NCBI RefSeq assembly: GCF_040822065.1
Contig: NZ_CP162005.1
Coordinates: forward strand, 4,960,001-5,024,000
Length of the DNA stretch: 64,000 nt
Reading direction: 5' to 3'
DNA from: Pedobacter sp. WC2423
GTDB taxonomy: Bacteria; Bacteroidota; Bacteroidia; Sphingobacteriales; Sphingobacteriaceae
Shown here: positions 1 through 8,425 of the stretch, piece by piece
Numbering within the stretch: position 1 is the stretch's first letter
Layout: every line of letters starts with the position of its first letter
The notes under the pieces: generated by a model
What the model was told of the DNA's origin: nothing
Databases searched by the model: none
The model's input: only the letters and a program-made list of their open reading frames with translations
Position numbers and translations under genes: made by a program

Positions 1-29
1 AACTATGCCTTTTTTAAACAGACTCCCGG

Positions 30-1634
30 TTATTTTAATTTAAAATCTTTGGCACTTTTAAGCATCTCTTTGCGCTCCATTTTATCATAAAAATATATTT
101 TTGACGAATGTACGGTGCTGGCTTGAAGTGAAGCTGATTTTAGATCGCTTTTGTTCCTTTGATTGTTTGTTTGAGATGGATTTCCAAGTGCTATCTGTAT
201 CGCAGGGTCTGCCAGATCTCCGAAATTAAAAATTGGGTTATCGATCACAGATAAATTGGTAGAAAACCCATCGAAATAATTACCGTCATTATTTGCGTTT
301 TTATCTTGATACATAGCTAAATACATATTGAATTTATCGATTTTGATGTCGAAAAAGCCGACAGGCTTTCCGTAAGTCCGCACATTTGTACCATCGCCAG
401 ATACACCAATCAACGTAACCTTCATATAAGGTTGTAAAATACTAATCAGCAATTCGCTGGCAGACGCTGTTTCCTTGCTGACAATAAAATATACGCTTTT
501 TATAGATTTGATCTCACCCTGCTTTTCAAATAAAACCGTATTTCCTTTTACACTATAATCTATATCATTTAATGTGGCAAGCCTCCCATCTATATAGACC
601 GGGTTCTCGTTTGCATCAAGTATAGGTTGATTTTTTAAAATGTCTGCTTTACCCCCCTGCATTAAATGGTTATAATGTTCCGTAAACATTGTTTTTCCAT
701 TTAAATTTGCGGGAATAATTTGATTTGCAATATACCTGCAGGTATTTTGATACCCCCCTCCATTATATCTCAAGTCTATGATTAGTTCAGATATATCTTC
801 ATTACCGAAATTATCAAAAACTGGATTCAGGTATCTGGCAGAAAGAGATTCATCCGTAAACCTTTTGTAGGCGAGGTAACCAATTTTTCTATTATTAATA
901 GAGATCACCTTACTTTTAAGCACTGGGTTAGCTTCAAAAGGAGCTTGTGTAAGGCGGATATTTTTATTATTGATAACGGGTGTATTTTCAGATATCAAAA
1001 CGATGTCAATAAATGCATTTTTGACCGAGGATTCAATAAAGCGATAATATATTTCATTCGTCTGAACCGGAATTCCATTAATTTTTATAATTCGATCTCC
1101 TCTGTTTAAACCAGCTTTACCTGCAGGAGAGTTCGGGTCAACATATAAAAGTCTGATCTCATTATCTGACACAGTGGCAAATGATAATCCAAAGTTATTA
1201 GATAACAGCACCGGCTGAACTTCATTTTTTGCAAAAGAAGATGTATGAAAATCTTCGGTAATACCGGAATATTTTGGTATGCCAGGATTACTCATATTTA
1301 GTTCAAAAGACACATTTGCAGCCGGATTTATAGCTGCTCTGGTCAAATCAAATATTTCTTTATTATACATGTCCATTTCGTGACCGGCACCTGTATAAAA
1401 TCGGGAAGGCCTGAATGTTGCAAAGGAAGGAAGCTGCTCATTCCAGAGATATATTTGTTGAGCATATAAGTATATTGAATCTAAGTTTGATGATATTCTT
1501 TTCTTATTTATCTGTGTTATTGTTGTCTCTTCGACGGGATTCTTTTTACAACTGACAATCAGCAAAGTGAAAGTTAACAGAAGTAACAATGAGTTCATAT
1601 TTATTGTGCTTTGGTAGAATATATTTTTCTTCAT
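30..1634 (-). CDS. S41 family peptidase, PDZ-containing lipoprotein
   Basis: Predicted exported serine protease of the C-terminal-processing-peptidase (S41) type, anchored as a lipoprotein: the signal peptide ends at Cys29, followed by Lys-Lys. A PDZ-like domain lies at about 145-215 and the S41 core at about 248-435, with NGGG at 291-294, the nucleophile motif TASASE at 389-394 and Lys423 (in GKP) as a candidate base. The last ~90 residues are Asn/Ser-rich without recognised motifs. The gene is divergent from three CDC-like lipoprotein genes and shares a 471-bp upstream region with them. A role in maturing those proteins is inference from location only, since single S41 lipoproteins of this type are common in Bacteroidota. 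The family call is firm; the substrate is unknown. Confidence 0.9.
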   Translation of the reverse strand: MKKNIFYQSTINMNSLLLLLTFTLLIVSCKKNPVEETTITQINKKRISSNLDSIYLYAQQIYLWNEQLPSFATFRPSRFYTGAGHEMDMYNKEIFDLTRAAINPAANVSFELNMSNPGIPKYSGITEDFHTSSFAKNEVQPVLLSNNFGLSFATVSDNEIRLLYVDPNSPAGKAGLNRGDRIIKINGIPVQTNEIYYRFIESSVKNAFIDIVLISENTPVINNKNIRLTQAPFEANPVLKSKVISINNRKIGYLAYKRFTDESLSARYLNPVFDNFGNEDISELIIDLRYNGGGYQNTCRYIANQIIPANLNGKTMFTEHYNHLMQGGKADILKNQPILDANENPVYIDGRLATLNDIDYSVKGNTVLFEKQGEIKSIKSVYFIVSKETASASELLISILQPYMKVTLIGVSGDGTNVRTYGKPVGFFDIKIDKFNMYLAMYQDKNANNDGNYFDGFSTNLSVIDNPIFNFGDLADPAIQIALGNPSQTNNQRNKSDLKSASLQASTVHSSKIYFYDKMERKEMLKSAKDFKLK

Positions 1635-2105
1635 TTTATTGTAATGTACAGTTTAGTACAGGTATTGGTTAGGAATGACACTTTCTGATAGCTGATGAAA
1701 ATACATTATACCCCTTGTTAATTATAAGGGAATATCTTCATTCACTGTTATAAAATTCGACATAATTATTGATTCCCCAATGAAGTTGTATTACGTCATT
1801 GATTGGAATAAAGGAACTTAACCAGCGTAGAAGAGATGTTGGTGGAAGAGAGTTCGCTTTTGATAGATGAGGACCTTTTGTTTTCAAACTTTCCATTATA
1901 GCCTTTTAACAGCGCATAAAGGGGGGCTTAGACTAAAACTAATCTGTTTTTTGGCGAAGAAGCCCGGTTTTTTATCCATTTTTTTTATTGACCTGGTAAA
2001 TTAATTAACATAAAAATAATTAAAACATATTGAAAATATAATATAGCTCATAGTTTATGATAATTAAATTAGCAGGATAATAAATTAATTAATAATTCTT
2101 TAAAA
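1635..2105. other. Divergent intergenic region, S41 gene / CDC-like operon
   Basis: 471 bp, very AT-rich towards the CDC-like operon. It must hold the promoters of both divergent units, but I find no clean TAnnTTTG word just upstream of 2106. A short inverted repeat of the form CCCTT...AAGGG lies near 1711-1730. A 52-codon ATG-to-TGA open frame runs on the minus strand at 1896-1738; it matches no family I recognise and has no clear ribosome-binding site, so I do not call it a gene. Confidence 0.5.
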
Positions 2106-3341
2106 ATGAAAAAAAACTATCAAATTTTACAAATGGCAATTTGTTTTGCCGTGTTAATTACTTTTTCCTGTAAAAAAAACAACGATAATGTTGGTGAGGA
2201 TAAAGGAACATATCTCGCTCCCAAGGGTTATGTGTCACAGTTTAAAGGTTTTCCAAAGTATCCTTATAAACCAATTGAAACTGATGTTTATGATAAACAA
2301 GCCATAGTCGATATTCAAAATAAGGTAAATCGTAAAAAACAAAACTCAGTAGATTTTATCAGGGACAGTGTATGGATGAGTGGGGGAGGGAAAACCGCCT
2401 TTTACGAATCCACAGAAATGCCTGCAGTTACTGAAGAGATTAGAAAACAGGTATACCTGGGTGCAATTGTAAGAGGTGATATGGCTGGAGATCCAAAAGA
2501 CTTCATTCCGGTCGCATTATCTGCTGAAGAAAGGAACCCGATTACCATGTATGCTAATTTCCCTACAGATAGCATATCAAGAACAGTCAGCATCCTTGGG
2601 CCCAGTATAGACAAATCATATATAAGGGCAGCTTTAAAGGCAGGATCCGGTGAGCAGCTGCAGTCTTTTAGTTATGAAATGACTTCATACCGAAAATTCG
2701 ACGAACTTAAACGTTCATTTGGAGCTAATGTTGACATCGGTGGTTTATTTAAGTTAAATTATTTAGATACAACTGTCCACCAAAGTACACAAACCCATGT
2801 AATGGCCTCTTTCACACAAGAAAACTTTTCACTTAACATAGAGCCACCTATTTATAAACCATTCCTGAAAGACCCTGTAAACATGGCTAAATTTGGTGGA
2901 TACGATCCTTTGATTGTCAGTTCAGTTACTTATGGCAGGAAAGGCATTCTGATCATGGATTCAGATTCTTCTTATAATATGGTACAGAAAGCATTATCAC
3001 TTGTGTTTACAGTTACCATTGATGTTAAAAATCTATTGGGAGGAAGACCTGATGCTTCCGTGCAGCTTGGCCCTACGCTCAAAGCAGAGCTGGGTTTAAG
3101 GCTGAGCAAAGAGCAAAAGGAACTTTTGCAGACCGCTCATGTAAAAATGTATGTATTAGGCCCGGATGGTAAAAGCATAGGAGCAATCGTTAAAGGACTT
3201 GAGGGCTTTGCTGATATTATGAGCGGTGGAGGTGTGTTTTCTGCGAATACTTATGGATCTCCGTTATATTATACGCTTAATTATTTAGGCGACTTCAGGA
3301 CTTTCAGAACGAAATTCAAAATCAATACTCCAAATAATTAG
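2106..3341 (+). CDS. CDC-like (thiol-cytolysin fold) lipoprotein, short form
   Basis: Exported lipoprotein: signal peptide with lipobox Cys22 then Lys-Lys. The body resembles the core (domains 1-3) of cholesterol-dependent cytolysins. An FDELKRSFGANV-like segment sits at about 198-209, and the family signature region VSSVTYGR at 271-278 is followed by a short beta strand and a Ser-rich turn, as in CDCs (VSNVAYGR in perfringolysin, from memory). The chain ends shortly after the strand matching the end of the CDC core, so the membrane-sensing domain 4 and its Trp-rich undecapeptide are absent. First of three tandem paralogues, with 21 bp to the next. Related CDC-like proteins in Bacteroidota are reported as antibacterial pore formers; whether this short form makes pores, acts as a partner, or does neither is unknown. 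Confidence 0.75.
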   Translation: MKKNYQILQMAICFAVLITFSCKKNNDNVGEDKGTYLAPKGYVSQFKGFPKYPYKPIETDVYDKQAIVDIQNKVNRKKQNSVDFIRDSVWMSGGGKTAFYESTEMPAVTEEIRKQVYLGAIVRGDMAGDPKDFIPVALSAEERNPITMYANFPTDSISRTVSILGPSIDKSYIRAALKAGSGEQLQSFSYEMTSYRKFDELKRSFGANVDIGGLFKLNYLDTTVHQSTQTHVMASFTQENFSLNIEPPIYKPFLKDPVNMAKFGGYDPLIVSSVTYGRKGILIMDSDSSYNMVQKALSLVFTVTIDVKNLLGGRPDASVQLGPTLKAELGLRLSKEQKELLQTAHVKMYVLGPDGKSIGAIVKGLEGFADIMSGGGVFSANTYGSPLYYTLNYLGDFRTFRTKFKINTPNN

Positions 3342-3362
3342 ATAGAATATAATCTGTTTTTA

Positions 3363-4519
3363 ATGAAAAAATCTCTATATCTATTTTTTGCTTTATCAGT
3401 GTTACTTAATTTATCCTGTAAAAAGGATAAATTAAGTAACACTGATCCATATGATGATAAGCGGACAGCCCTTTTATCTTCTCATTTTCAGGATTTAAAA
3501 ATTGAAACCTTCAGCCCGGTTTATTTAGGCAAGAGCAGTTTAAAAGATTTGCTCGACCAAAAAAAAGAAACGAACTAATTAAAGTCAGAGATAGTTTATG
3601 GCATAATTCGCTGGGAAGGTCATCTTTTTATCAATCCGACGAGATGATTGTGACTCCGGACAACAGTTCTTATATTTATCCTGGATCTATTATTAAAGCC
3701 GCGTCGGTTAACTCCGGAATTTTTGAACCATTAACCGGATTCGCTGGAAAGCCTATTAACGTGGCACTATCCTTTCCTTCAGGCAAATCTTATGGAGTAA
3801 TTGATTATCCTGCACTATCCAGCAGCCGGGTATTTCTGCGAAATGCATTAATGGATCCGGATTTTTCGGGCACCCAGCTTGTAGATTTCTTATTCAATGC
3901 ATCTTCTTTCACCAATTATAACGAGGTAAAACTTGCTTATGGTTACAATATGGATGAGAAAGCTTTGTTTTATTCTGTAAATACCTCATTCAATTACAAC
4001 TCTAGCCGAACGAATTATTCAACGGGGATGATGGCTACGTATACTGTAAAAAATTTCACTTACAGCATGTCAAACCCTACCGAAAATGAACTTATTGATC
4101 GCGCTGCATTGCCTGCAAACATTTTCGAAGGTGTATCTCCGGTATTCATCAACTCAGTAACCTATGGCCGCTTTGGCTTCTTCCTGATAGAAACCAATAA
4201 CACGAGTTCCCAGATGAGGAGCGTATTTGAGAAAATGGTGAAAAAGATTTTTAAAAAGACGGATGAGAACATGACCCAGGAAGAAAAGCAGTTAATCGGC
4301 ACCTGCAGGATCACATTGAATCTGTTGGGTAAACCAGGCGGTGGCTCGATTACCAAACTTCTGACCAATCCGGACTCTGATGCGTTGTCTAACTTTATTT
4401 CCGAAAACCTGGGTGTCTTTACCGCAAAAGATCCTGGTGTACCCATTTCATTTACTGCGAAATACCTAAAAGATAACACTTTATTTAAAACAGTATTTCA
4501 TCTGGATTTTCCCTACTAA
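3363..4519 (+). pseudogene. CDC-like lipoprotein split by a -1 frameshift at an A8 tract
   Basis: Two open frames form one gene. Frame 1 (3363-3578) encodes a signal peptide, a lipobox (Leu-Ser-Cys, Cys19) and about 50 mature residues. Frame 2 continues without a stop from upstream of 3559 to 4519 and encodes the CDC-like core, including a YIYPGSII segment and an NSVTYGR signature. The frames join at eight A residues (3559-3566). One extra A, or a -1 slip, gives a continuous 385-residue lipoprotein, close in size to the 411-residue upstream paralogue. The first internal ATG of frame 2 (3644) would give a protein with no export signal, so it is an unlikely separate gene. It may be a contingency locus, a programmed slippage site, a decaying gene or a homopolymer sequencing error. 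It sits 21 bp after the first paralogue and 33 bp before the third. Confidence 0.75.
3395..3446. repeat. 22-bp perfect inverted repeat over signal-peptide codons
   Basis: Left arm 3395-3416 and right arm 3425-3446 are exact reverse complements with an 8-nt loop (3417-3424). The arms lie wholly inside the coding sequence and encode the end of the signal peptide, the lipobox and the first mature residues. In mRNA this would be a very stable hairpin 33 nt after the start codon. There is no T tract after it, so it is not an ordinary terminator. Confidence 0.95.
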
Positions 4520-4552
4520 GAAACTGACTTCATTCATCACTAACAAAATTTT

Positions 4553-6259
4553 ATGCACCGCATTTCTTTCTCATTATACGCAACAATGATACTGCTATCT
4601 GTCCTTATTTACAGTTGTAAAAAGAATAATTTAAAGCGCATTAGCAGTGGCTTGCAGTCGGGTTTAAAAACTCCGGAAATACCCCGGTTCTCAATGCGGG
4701 CCGGGCACTACAGTGATCCGAAAAATATTAACGGAATACTCAGCAAGAGTAAATTAAACGATGCTGCCACTTTTGATAACCGGAATCCATGGACTACTTC
4801 GAGCGTAAAGCCTGATGGCCCCGGGAGGGTGACCAATGGGTTTGACCTTACGGGTAAGGAAGATCCCAACAAAGTTTCTTATCTGCAGGCATTTAAAAGT
4901 AATGTATTTGTGATTGCAGACAATCAAATGTCGTTGAATATTTTCCCTGGGGCAATAATCGATGGTGGAAGTATTTCTGCCAATGGTTATTATGAACCCC
5001 AAATGCAAAAAGGTATAGAAAATAACAAGAGGCCGGTAACGGTATCTACCTCTATTCCAGTTAGCCCGGACAATACCGTCAGAACGTTTTGGCCAAGGCC
5101 CAGTAATGACAGGGCTTTTCAGAGACAAGCACTAAGCGAACTCGAAAGGCTCTATCCGGGAGAGACAGGTATTAGTCGCCTGCAAGTAGAAATTGACACT
5201 TTTTCTGTTTATGAGGAATTGAAGACCCTGTATGGTTACAACAAGAACATTGGCCTTTTTATTGCGAATTATGGTAAGAATTCTACAGAAAACACGCATA
5301 CCATAGCCACAAGCTCTGCCATTAAAATAAAGTTTTATCAGGAACATTTTTACATGGACGTAGATGGTAATTTACCCGCACAAGGCGAGCTGATAGATTT
5401 CAATGGTCTGGACCAATCTGTTTTTGGTGGCACTGAGCCCTGTTATGTGAGTAGGGTTGCCTATGGAAGAATGGGGATTATGCTCATCGAGTCAACTTCC
5501 AGTGCCTCTGCTTTGTACAATGCAGTAAATAAACAAGTACAGATCCTGGAAGGTGTGGTGGGGGTAGGTACACACTTAACCGCGGAGGAAGAAAGTGTGA
5601 TCAATCAGGCTAAAATCAGAGTCAAATTCACCGGGCTCGGTACTGATAAGGATAAACCAACAGACGTTTTTGGAGTAGCAGGTTTCATAGAAACTTTGTC
5701 TGCCAATGCATCATATGATAAAGACCATCCAGGCATTGCTATTAGTTACCAACTCAAAACAATCAGGGGCGACAAACTGATTGAAGCTCCATTTGATATC
5801 AACTACGGAAGCTATGATAAGCCATATGCCAGAATTGAATATAGAAATATTCAAAGATCTAACGAAAAGTTCTCAAGTACTAGTTTTTTAGATCAGATAA
5901 AGGCAGACCTTGTAATCGCTTGCTATTCTTCACCATTGTGTACCCCGGAATCTGAATTCCAGGCACCAAATTTCATTTCGTTCAATTATAAAATTATATC
6001 TAATAATTATACTTACGACCCGCAAGGTCATTCACCCGATGACGAGGATAATAAGTATACTATGAATTATAGTACAAATAATAAACAAAAAACTAAACCA
6101 CTATTCTTAAACCGGGCAGACCCATATCTGAGGTATTACGGTAGTTATCTTAATCCAAAAATAAGTAAATACGAATCACAGGCTTGGTTACTTGATGGGA
6201 CGGGGTATTTCCTGGCAGATAAGTCTGGGAGTCCATATGGATGGACACTTCAATTATAG
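4553..6259 (+). CDS. CDC-like lipoprotein, long form with C-terminal extension
   Basis: Third of three tandem CDC-like lipoproteins, 568 residues. The signal peptide ends at Cys22 then Lys-Lys. A FPGAIIDG segment at about 131-138 matches the CDC-family (Y/F)PGA(L/I) strand, a YEELKTLYGYN segment follows at about 220-230, and YVSRVAYGR sits at 298-306. Unlike its shorter neighbours it continues about 150 residues past the core (about 415-568). This tail holds two nearby Cys residues (SSPLC region) and a final Gly-rich stretch, and it has no CDC undecapeptide. A short/long arrangement recalls the two-component CDC-like systems described in Bacteroidota, but that comparison is inference. It is likely cotranscribed with 2106-4519 and ends before the terminator at 6331-6364. 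Confidence 0.75.
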   Translation: MHRISFSLYATMILLSVLIYSCKKNNLKRISSGLQSGLKTPEIPRFSMRAGHYSDPKNINGILSKSKLNDAATFDNRNPWTTSSVKPDGPGRVTNGFDLTGKEDPNKVSYLQAFKSNVFVIADNQMSLNIFPGAIIDGGSISANGYYEPQMQKGIENNKRPVTVSTSIPVSPDNTVRTFWPRPSNDRAFQRQALSELERLYPGETGISRLQVEIDTFSVYEELKTLYGYNKNIGLFIANYGKNSTENTHTIATSSAIKIKFYQEHFYMDVDGNLPAQGELIDFNGLDQSVFGGTEPCYVSRVAYGRMGIMLIESTSSASALYNAVNKQVQILEGVVGVGTHLTAEEESVINQAKIRVKFTGLGTDKDKPTDVFGVAGFIETLSANASYDKDHPGIAISYQLKTIRGDKLIEAPFDINYGSYDKPYARIEYRNIQRSNEKFSSTSFLDQIKADLVIACYSSPLCTPESEFQAPNFISFNYKIISNNYTYDPQGHSPDDEDNKYTMNYSTNNKQKTKPLFLNRADPYLRYYGSYLNPKISKYESQAWLLDGTGYFLADKSGSPYGWTLQL

Positions 6260-6330
6260 TCCCTTTAAAAATCAGGTTTCATTACCAGGTGTAAATCATT
6301 ATTGTATTGCTTTATACAGACGATAGTGGA

Positions 6331-6364
6331 AAATGGGATTTGAGTGAAAACTCAAATCCCATTT
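6331..6364. terminator. Bidirectional terminator hairpin
   Basis: A 15-bp perfect stem (6331-6345 with 6350-6364) with a GAAA loop lies between the converging CDC-like operon and APC permease gene. A/T tracts flank both sides, so it can serve both strands. Confidence 0.85.
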
Positions 6365-6373
6365 AGTTTTTAG

Positions 6374-8338
6374 CTAGTTAACGCTTACCGCATTATTCTT
6401 CACATTCAGCTTACTATGGTGGAAACCATATAAGAAATAAACAACCAGTCCGATCACCAGCCAGATGCCGAATCCGATCCAGTTAGAAATACCCAGCTCA
6501 CACATCATGTACAAACAGCTCAATAAACCCAATACCGGGATCAGAGACAAGTTATGTGTAATACAGAAATAAGTGATCGCTACGCAAATAAAGAAGAAGA
6601 TCCACATTGGGATTTTGTGTTTAAACAAAGCCCAGCCGCTTTCAAATTTCTTATCGGCGCTCACTGCACTCTTCTCCATAAAACTCTTGTACTGCTCCTT
6701 ACTTAGCCCATTTAAATAAGCCTCAGCATCAATATTCTTTTCCATCACATTGGATACCTTCTGTGCTGCAATAATCTCTTCCTTCACACTATTCAATTCA
6801 GTTTTATCAAGCGAAGTAATAAAGCTGACCGGATCATGAACCTTAGTCTCATTCGTAATAAAAGAAGTCATTTCCGCCTTAAAAAAGATGAAACCTGAAA
6901 TAATCGCCCCAATAAAGATCACAGGAATGATAAACTTTGAATTGACATAAGGAGTCTTGAACTTACCCCTTGGAATATCAGTTTTGTTCTGTAACACCAA
7001 TACTCCTGCACAAACCAGTACAAAGGCAAACAGCGTACCTATAGAACATAAATCTGTCACAATAGTGAGGTTCATGAACAAAGAAGGAACAGCTACTACA
7101 AAACCAACTACAATAGTTGCGAATGAAGGCGTTTTATAAACAGGGTGGATCCTGGAAAATCTTTTTGGCAATAAACCATCACGGCTCATGCTCATCCAGA
7201 TTCTTGGTTGGCCCATCTGGAAAACAAGCAATACACTCGCCATCGCAAATACCGCACTTACCGCAATGATTCCACTCATGAGTTTCAGGTTGATATGATC
7301 AAACACAAAGGCCAGCGGATCACCCACAGCCAGCAGATCATACTTCACAATACCAGTCAATACCAGCGCAATCGCTACATAAAGAACAGTACAGATAATA
7401 ATCGCCCACATCATCCCTCTTGGTAAATCCCGCTGCGGGTTTTTACACTCTTCGGCAGTGGTAGAAATTGCATCAAAACCAATGTAAGCAAAGAACACGG
7501 CAGAAACTCCTTTAAGAATACCAGAAACACCGTTTGGTGCAAATGGATTCCAGTTTTCGGTATCGACATAGAAAACACCGACAGAAAGTACCAGTAAGAT
7601 GACTGCAAGTTTCACAATAACCATCGCGTTACTGGCATTCTTAGATTCTTTCATCCCTCTGTATACGAGCCACGTAATCAGAATAATAATCCCTAAAGCA
7701 GGTAAATCGGCTACAATATGGAAACCACCAATGGTAGGGGCAGTGGCCCAGGCATTGTTCGCAATACGGGTGGCATCATCCAGGTTCGCAAAGCTTTTAC
7801 CTGCATTCAGCATGGCTTCGGCATGATTATGCCCATTAAATGCTGTCAGGTAATCCATTGTCATCCAGTCCGGAAGGTTAATTCCGTTGATACCTAATGC
7901 CGGTATTCGGATCGAGGAGAGTAAACCTGTAAAATAATCAGACCAGGAAATGGCGACGGTAATATTTCCAATCGCATATTCCATAATGAGTGACCACCCA
8001 ATAATCCAGGCCACCAACTCTCCAAAAGCTACATAAGAATACGTATAGGCGCTTCCGGAAACAGGAACCATAGAAGCAAACTCTGCATATGCAAAGGCGG
8101 CAAAACTACAAGCTACAGCCGTAAATATAAATAAGAAGATCACAGCAGGACCGCCGTCGGCACTAGCCTTTCCGATTGTACTGAAAATTCCCGCACCAAT
8201 AATGGCGGCAATTCCAAAAGCAGTAAGATCTCTTACACCCAGTGTTTTATTTAGAGATGCGCCATGATCACCATAGCCCTTTTCGGCATCTTCTAATATT
8301 TTAGTGACAGACTTTTTTCTGAAAAGATTTTCAAACAT
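6374..8338 (-). CDS. APC-family amino acid permease with ~100-residue inserted loop
   Basis: Inner-membrane amino acid transporter of the cationic-amino-acid-type APC family, about 12-14 membrane segments. The N-terminus carries the typical GLGVRDLTAFGIAAIIGAGIF-like entry to helix 1, and helix 3 and 8 patterns (SGSAYTYSY, FFAYIGFDA) match the two paralogues at 38-41 kb. I start it at the ATG at 8338; a TTG nine bases upstream is less likely. An insert of about 95 charged residues, roughly 482-577, lies between late membrane segments and is absent from the 490-residue paralogues. Substrate unknown. It is followed convergently by the shared terminator at 6331-6364. Confidence 0.92.
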   Translation of the reverse strand: MFENLFRKKSVTKILEDAEKGYGDHGASLNKTLGVRDLTAFGIAAIIGAGIFSTIGKASADGGPAVIFLFIFTAVACSFAAFAYAEFASMVPVSGSAYTYSYVAFGELVAWIIGWSLIMEYAIGNITVAISWSDYFTGLLSSIRIPALGINGINLPDWMTMDYLTAFNGHNHAEAMLNAGKSFANLDDATRIANNAWATAPTIGGFHIVADLPALGIIILITWLVYRGMKESKNASNAMVIVKLAVILLVLSVGVFYVDTENWNPFAPNGVSGILKGVSAVFFAYIGFDAISTTAEECKNPQRDLPRGMMWAIIICTVLYVAIALVLTGIVKYDLLAVGDPLAFVFDHINLKLMSGIIAVSAVFAMASVLLVFQMGQPRIWMSMSRDGLLPKRFSRIHPVYKTPSFATIVVGFVVAVPSLFMNLTIVTDLCSIGTLFAFVLVCAGVLVLQNKTDIPRGKFKTPYVNSKFIIPVIFIGAIISGFIFFKAEMTSFITNETKVHDPVSFITSLDKTELNSVKEEIIAAQKVSNVMEKNIDAEAYLNGLSKEQYKSFMEKSAVSADKKFESGWALFKHKIPMWIFFFICVAITYFCITHNLSLIPVLGLLSCLYMMCELGISNWIGFGIWLVIGLVVYFLYGFHHSKLNVKNNAVSVN

Positions 8339-8425
8339 AATGGGCAAATCGGTTAGATGGTTTCAGGTTAGCTTAACGCCTGTCTGAAATACAGACAGGC
8401 GCCAATTGGCTCAAAGTATAAAAAA

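Noticed and set aside
1738..1896. 52-codon minus-strand frame between the S41 and CDC-like genes
   Set aside because: Too short, no recognised family, no ribosome-binding site; kept only as a note in the intergenic entry.
3644..4519. Independent CDC-like gene starting at ATG 3644
   Set aside because: No export signal, and the open frame extends upstream to the poly(A) tract with family-like sequence; better read as the second part of a frameshifted gene.
6120..6259. CDC undecapeptide or cholesterol-recognition loop in the long CDC-like protein
   Set aside because: The Trp-rich motif is not present in this or the other CDC-like proteins; only isolated Trp residues occur.
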